Shown here: positions 61,030 to 64,000 of the stretch, one piece after another
Position numbering within the stretch: position 1 is the stretch's first letter
How the letters are laid out: each line of letters begins with the position of its first letter
Assembly (NCBI GenBank): GCA_016808115.1
Contig: JAEQBH010000667.1
Span: 1,240,001-1,304,000, forward strand
Origin: Tetrastigma voinierianum
Lineage: Eukaryota; Streptophyta; Magnoliopsida; Vitales; Vitaceae
Direction: 5' to 3'
Length of the DNA stretch: 64,000 nt
Made by a program: the position numbers and the translations under genes
Notes under the pieces: model-generated
What the model was told of the DNA's origin: nothing
What the model saw: only the letters and a program-made list of their open reading frames with translations
The model's database searches: none

Positions 61030-63497
61030 AATTGTAAGTAAATGAGGACTAACCAAAGACTTATGAATGATGTCGCGATATGGCTTGGCGCCTACGCAGT
61101 TTCAGTTGTGACAAATTTGAAAAAGATGAAACTCAAGTAGACTTAGTGTCGTTGTCGCATTGCAGGACCGATGTCGCGACACCAAAAGCAACCAAATAAG
61201 CCTCTAGAGACGCAGGGGTTGGGATGTCGCATGTAGCAGATTAATGTCGCGTACAAGACGTGCTCGCTGAAGGTCGCAGTTCCTGGGTTGATGTCGCGAC
61301 AAGAGATTGATGTCGCGACATCGAAATCAACAATCAACTCCGTGAAAGACATAAAGTGATGTCGCGACAGCGATTGATGTCGCGACATAAGAAGACATCA
61401 ATTGAAAGCTACGGCATTACGAGCTGATGTCGCTGACAGCGGGATTGATGTCGCGACATCAGGAAAGAACAGTTGAAACCTGCAGAGGCATAAAGTGATG
61501 TCGCGAACAGCGATTGATGTCACATAAAGACATCAGCTGAAAGCTGCAAAGACATGAGCCGATGTCGCGACAGCGGGATTGATACCACACATCAGAACGA
61601 ACGCTGAAACCCGCAGAGTAGTACAAAGTGATGTCGCCCGATCGACTGTCGCGACATAAGAAGACACCACTTCAAAGCCGCAGACTGCTGATGTCGCGAC
61701 AAGAGATCGATGTCGCGATTACGGATGATGTCGCAACATTGATTCTTTCACACGACATAAGATGCCTTCAGAAAACAAAGGAATGTCATGACTTATTGAT
61801 AAATACAAATAAGTGCCAAACTAACTAATGTCACGACATGGTAGAGTAGGTAGGAGAGGAGTAGAGGTATTCATCTATCTCATTCGTCTTCACTTAGTCT
61901 CATTCATCTTCATCGTTCACTCTCTCGTTTCTCTTCTCGTTCGTTCGTTCATCATTTGTTATTTATTTATGATCCGAGGTCGCGACCTGAACAAAGAATA
62001 CGGGCTACCCAATTTGAAATCCACAAAGAACGATTGAGTTGCGGCCCAACTGAGAAACCCTATAAATAAGCAGCTACCCAGGAGAAAAAGAGGAGGCAGT
62101 GGGCGAAGCATAACGAAGGATCTGGGTAGCCAAAGGCTTCATTTTATTTTTCTTTTCTTTTCTTTTCTTTTATTTTCTTTATGTTTCCGCTGCTATAGAT
62201 TACTTCTTTCGGTTTTCATCTTTCTTTATTTTGTTTTATTTTCTAGATCCGATGTTACCGCTTTGAGCAGGAGCCGAATGCGTAATTCCATTCTTTCACA
62301 TTACTACCTGAAGTTCATACAAATTTCTGGAATTCGACTTTCCAGCTTCAAATTGCAGTTGTTCTTACGATCGAGGAATGTTGTAGTGTAATTCGCAATT
62401 GAGAAACCCAACTTCCATTAAGTGAATGCTATAGTCGAATTTATCTTCCCGTAGTTGTTTCCCCAGCAGCCTTAGAATTTCTCTAGTTTATGAATTTACT
62501 TTTTGGTTAGTGGGTTTAATAAGCTTTGATCCGAATACGCTCTTATACCCGTTTGGCATTTGTTTCATTGCTCGATTTCAAGGGAGGTCCTCTCGAGTGA
62601 CACAGGTAGGAAGGCATTCCCTAGGAGTTATGAACATTTCCTTAAAGGTATATTAACCTGCTATTAGAGATCTAATGAGCTTTGTAAGTTTACTTAGATA
62701 AATCCTTTTCTAACTTGAAATCAAGAAAGAGTTGAATGTGTTATCAATTTAAACAAGCAGAGAGTTTACCTCAATTCGACAGGAAGCCAATCCCCCTGCG
62801 GTTAGTTGAGACCTAATCAAGGAGAGCGATCTATTCTAATTTAGAGGAAGAGTAACCGTAGTTGTATATCCTGTTTCGACCGATAACTTGGAAGCTATAC
62901 TTACAAATTCATAAAATGGGTATGAAGTATTGCAAAGAAAAATACCTGTGACATGAAACCTGAGCAGGCAAAGTCATCTAATTCCCTCGCCTTCGAAAGA
63001 ATCAGAAAATTAGATAATGAACCCGCGGAGTGTGGAGATCCAGTCGCATCGCTTAAACGCCGATGGGATTTTAAACTTTAAATACACAAGCAATTTTATC
63101 GTTGTTAACCACAGAATCGATACTTCACAATACAGTTGTTCTCGATGTGTCCTCTAAAAGATAACTATTCGGGCCATTTATTTTCTTAACCATTCATTAT
63201 TCTTTATTCTTCTTTAGATTCCAAGCCATTTTGATTGTTCATTCCTTTTCCTTATACTTGTATATTTTACGCCTCTGCTTGATCACAAATGTCATGTTAT
63301 AGTCAAATAGTATGGAGCTTGAGTAGTCAGATAGTTGGATCTAGAATTCTTGAGATCTCGGTGGGACTGGAGCACATCCTGGACTTATATCCATTTTATT
63401 AGTTTGTTTAATTGCACTCTGCAGGATATTAGCCAAAACCAAAATTGAAAATGATTTACTATAGGAGATTTTTGGTCTATATAGTAGAAAGTTAACA

Positions 63498-63670
63498 AGT
63501 TTTTTGGCGCCGTTGCCGGGGATTAGACAATAGTCCTTTGGTAATAGTGACATAAATTTGTATATGTCTTTTGGTCGCTTAACAAGTTTTTGGCGCCGTT
63601 GCCGGGGATTAGACAATAGTTCTTTGGTAATAGTGACATAAATTTGTATATGTCTTTTGGTCGCTTAACA
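63498..63670 (+). repeat. Two intact PBS-headed units at the end of B's 3' LTR
   Basis: Units 63498-63584 and 63585-63670 are nearly identical. Each contains a perfect TGGCGCCGTTGCCGGGGA (63505-63522 and 63591-63608), then 'attagacaatag', and each ends CTTAACA. Confidence 0.95.
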
Positions 63671-63675
63671 CTGGG

Positions 63676-64000
63676 GTGTCCCATAACTCTAGATCCTCGC
63701 TTGCACAACCCGCCTAGCTGTCATGATAGTGGCAATAGGAAACATGTCTCACCCAATAATAGTAGCCCCCTGAAATGCCTCCCATCTTGGGATGATTGAC
63801 CTGGCCTTGGCCTTGATAGCCACGACCTTGTCCTTAAAAACCCTGCAAAGTAGAAGTCCTCTACTTCTTCCTTAAATTAGAAGAAGAAGGTTGGCTCTCC
63901 TTCCTCTTATCTTTGACGCCGCATCCCGGATGCTCCATACGTCGTCTACCTCCCTCTCAATGACCATAGCTGTCTTGACCATCAAGTCCATATCTTGTAG
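63676..64000 (-). pseudogene. gag: gag of gypsy element D, zinc-knuckle region
   Basis: Minus strand, from 64000 down: a helical capsid end ('MDLMVKTAMVIEREVDD'), a Lys/Ser-rich linker with 'GQGRGYQGQGQ' near 63820, then a Cys/His cluster near 63735-63750 that fits a CCHC nucleocapsid knuckle broken by a frameshift. It runs into the CTGGG target site of B, and the gag-protease linker continues at 49594-49465 and then 26855. Cut by the window end. Confidence 0.65.

Larger units (their letters stand above)
60532..63670 (+). repeat. 3' LTR of element B (3139 bp)
   Basis: Starts TGATGAGCTAAAAGTCATC directly after the PPT and ends GCTTAACA. Longer than the 5' LTR because of a homopyrimidine insertion (60863-61029), an insertion near 61840-61965 and an extra terminal unit. 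The palindrome array (61150-61750) carries many small insertions relative to the 5' copy. Confidence 0.85.

Noticed and set aside
60799..61056. Arg/Glu/Gly-rich and Ser/Pro/Leu-rich ORFs on both strands
   Set aside because: Low-complexity translation of the homopyrimidine tract.

Overview
This is repeat-dense, intron-poor, gene-poor nuclear DNA from a plant, most likely a woody eudicot. The host guess is an inference from the style of the Ty3/gypsy gag and protease remnants. I found no intact host gene, no rRNA or tRNA gene and no CRISPR array. Nearly everything is LTR retrotransposon: two large Athila-like Ty3/gypsy elements (called A and B here), the 3' end of a third (E), a Tat-like gag-protease element (T), a minus-strand gypsy gag-protease remnant (D), a non-autonomous minus-strand element (C) with a related single LTR (C'), several Del/Tekay-like LTRs, one copia-like solo LTR and one SINE. 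All coding remnants carry stops and frameshifts. Some of these may be uncorrected long-read errors, because homopolymer runs and odd small insertions are common.

Layout. 1-7.3 kb: plus-strand Del-like LTR material, including a long degenerate 'tacctacggg' tandem array. 8-10.5 kb: AT-rich, low-feature DNA. 10.5-14.9 kb: a SINE, then element T (5' LTR with TATA box, PBS-like site, gag, protease). 14.9-19.2 kb: minus-strand Del-like LTR carrying a copia-like solo LTR. 19.2-23.5 kb: 3' end of Athila-like E, with a Del-like solo LTR inserted exactly at the first five bases of its 3' LTR. 23.5-26.3 kb: LTR fragments. 26.3-64 kb: one nested stack. D (minus strand) was split by C'; C' was split by A (27906-49351, TSD CCTTG); A was split by a Del-like solo LTR (33219-35654, TSD CACCT) and by C (39241-45560). 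B (49595-63670, candidate TSD CTGGG) also sits in D, whose gag continues to the window end.

The most interesting biology is in A and B. Each LTR ends in tandem ~86-97 bp units, and each unit begins with a copy of the tRNA-Asp-type primer-binding site. In both elements the 3' LTR has exactly one unit more than the 5' LTR, as expected if second-strand transfer re-anneals at the wrong PBS copy. The LTRs also carry dense arrays of the palindrome TGTCGCGACA and its CpG-decay variants, and other LTR families here carry palindromes of their own. A has lost all of pol. B has lost RNase H and most of integrase. Both keep a second ORF resembling the 'putative plant transposon protein' domain, and both keep a second polypurine tract about 1 kb upstream of the 3' LTR.
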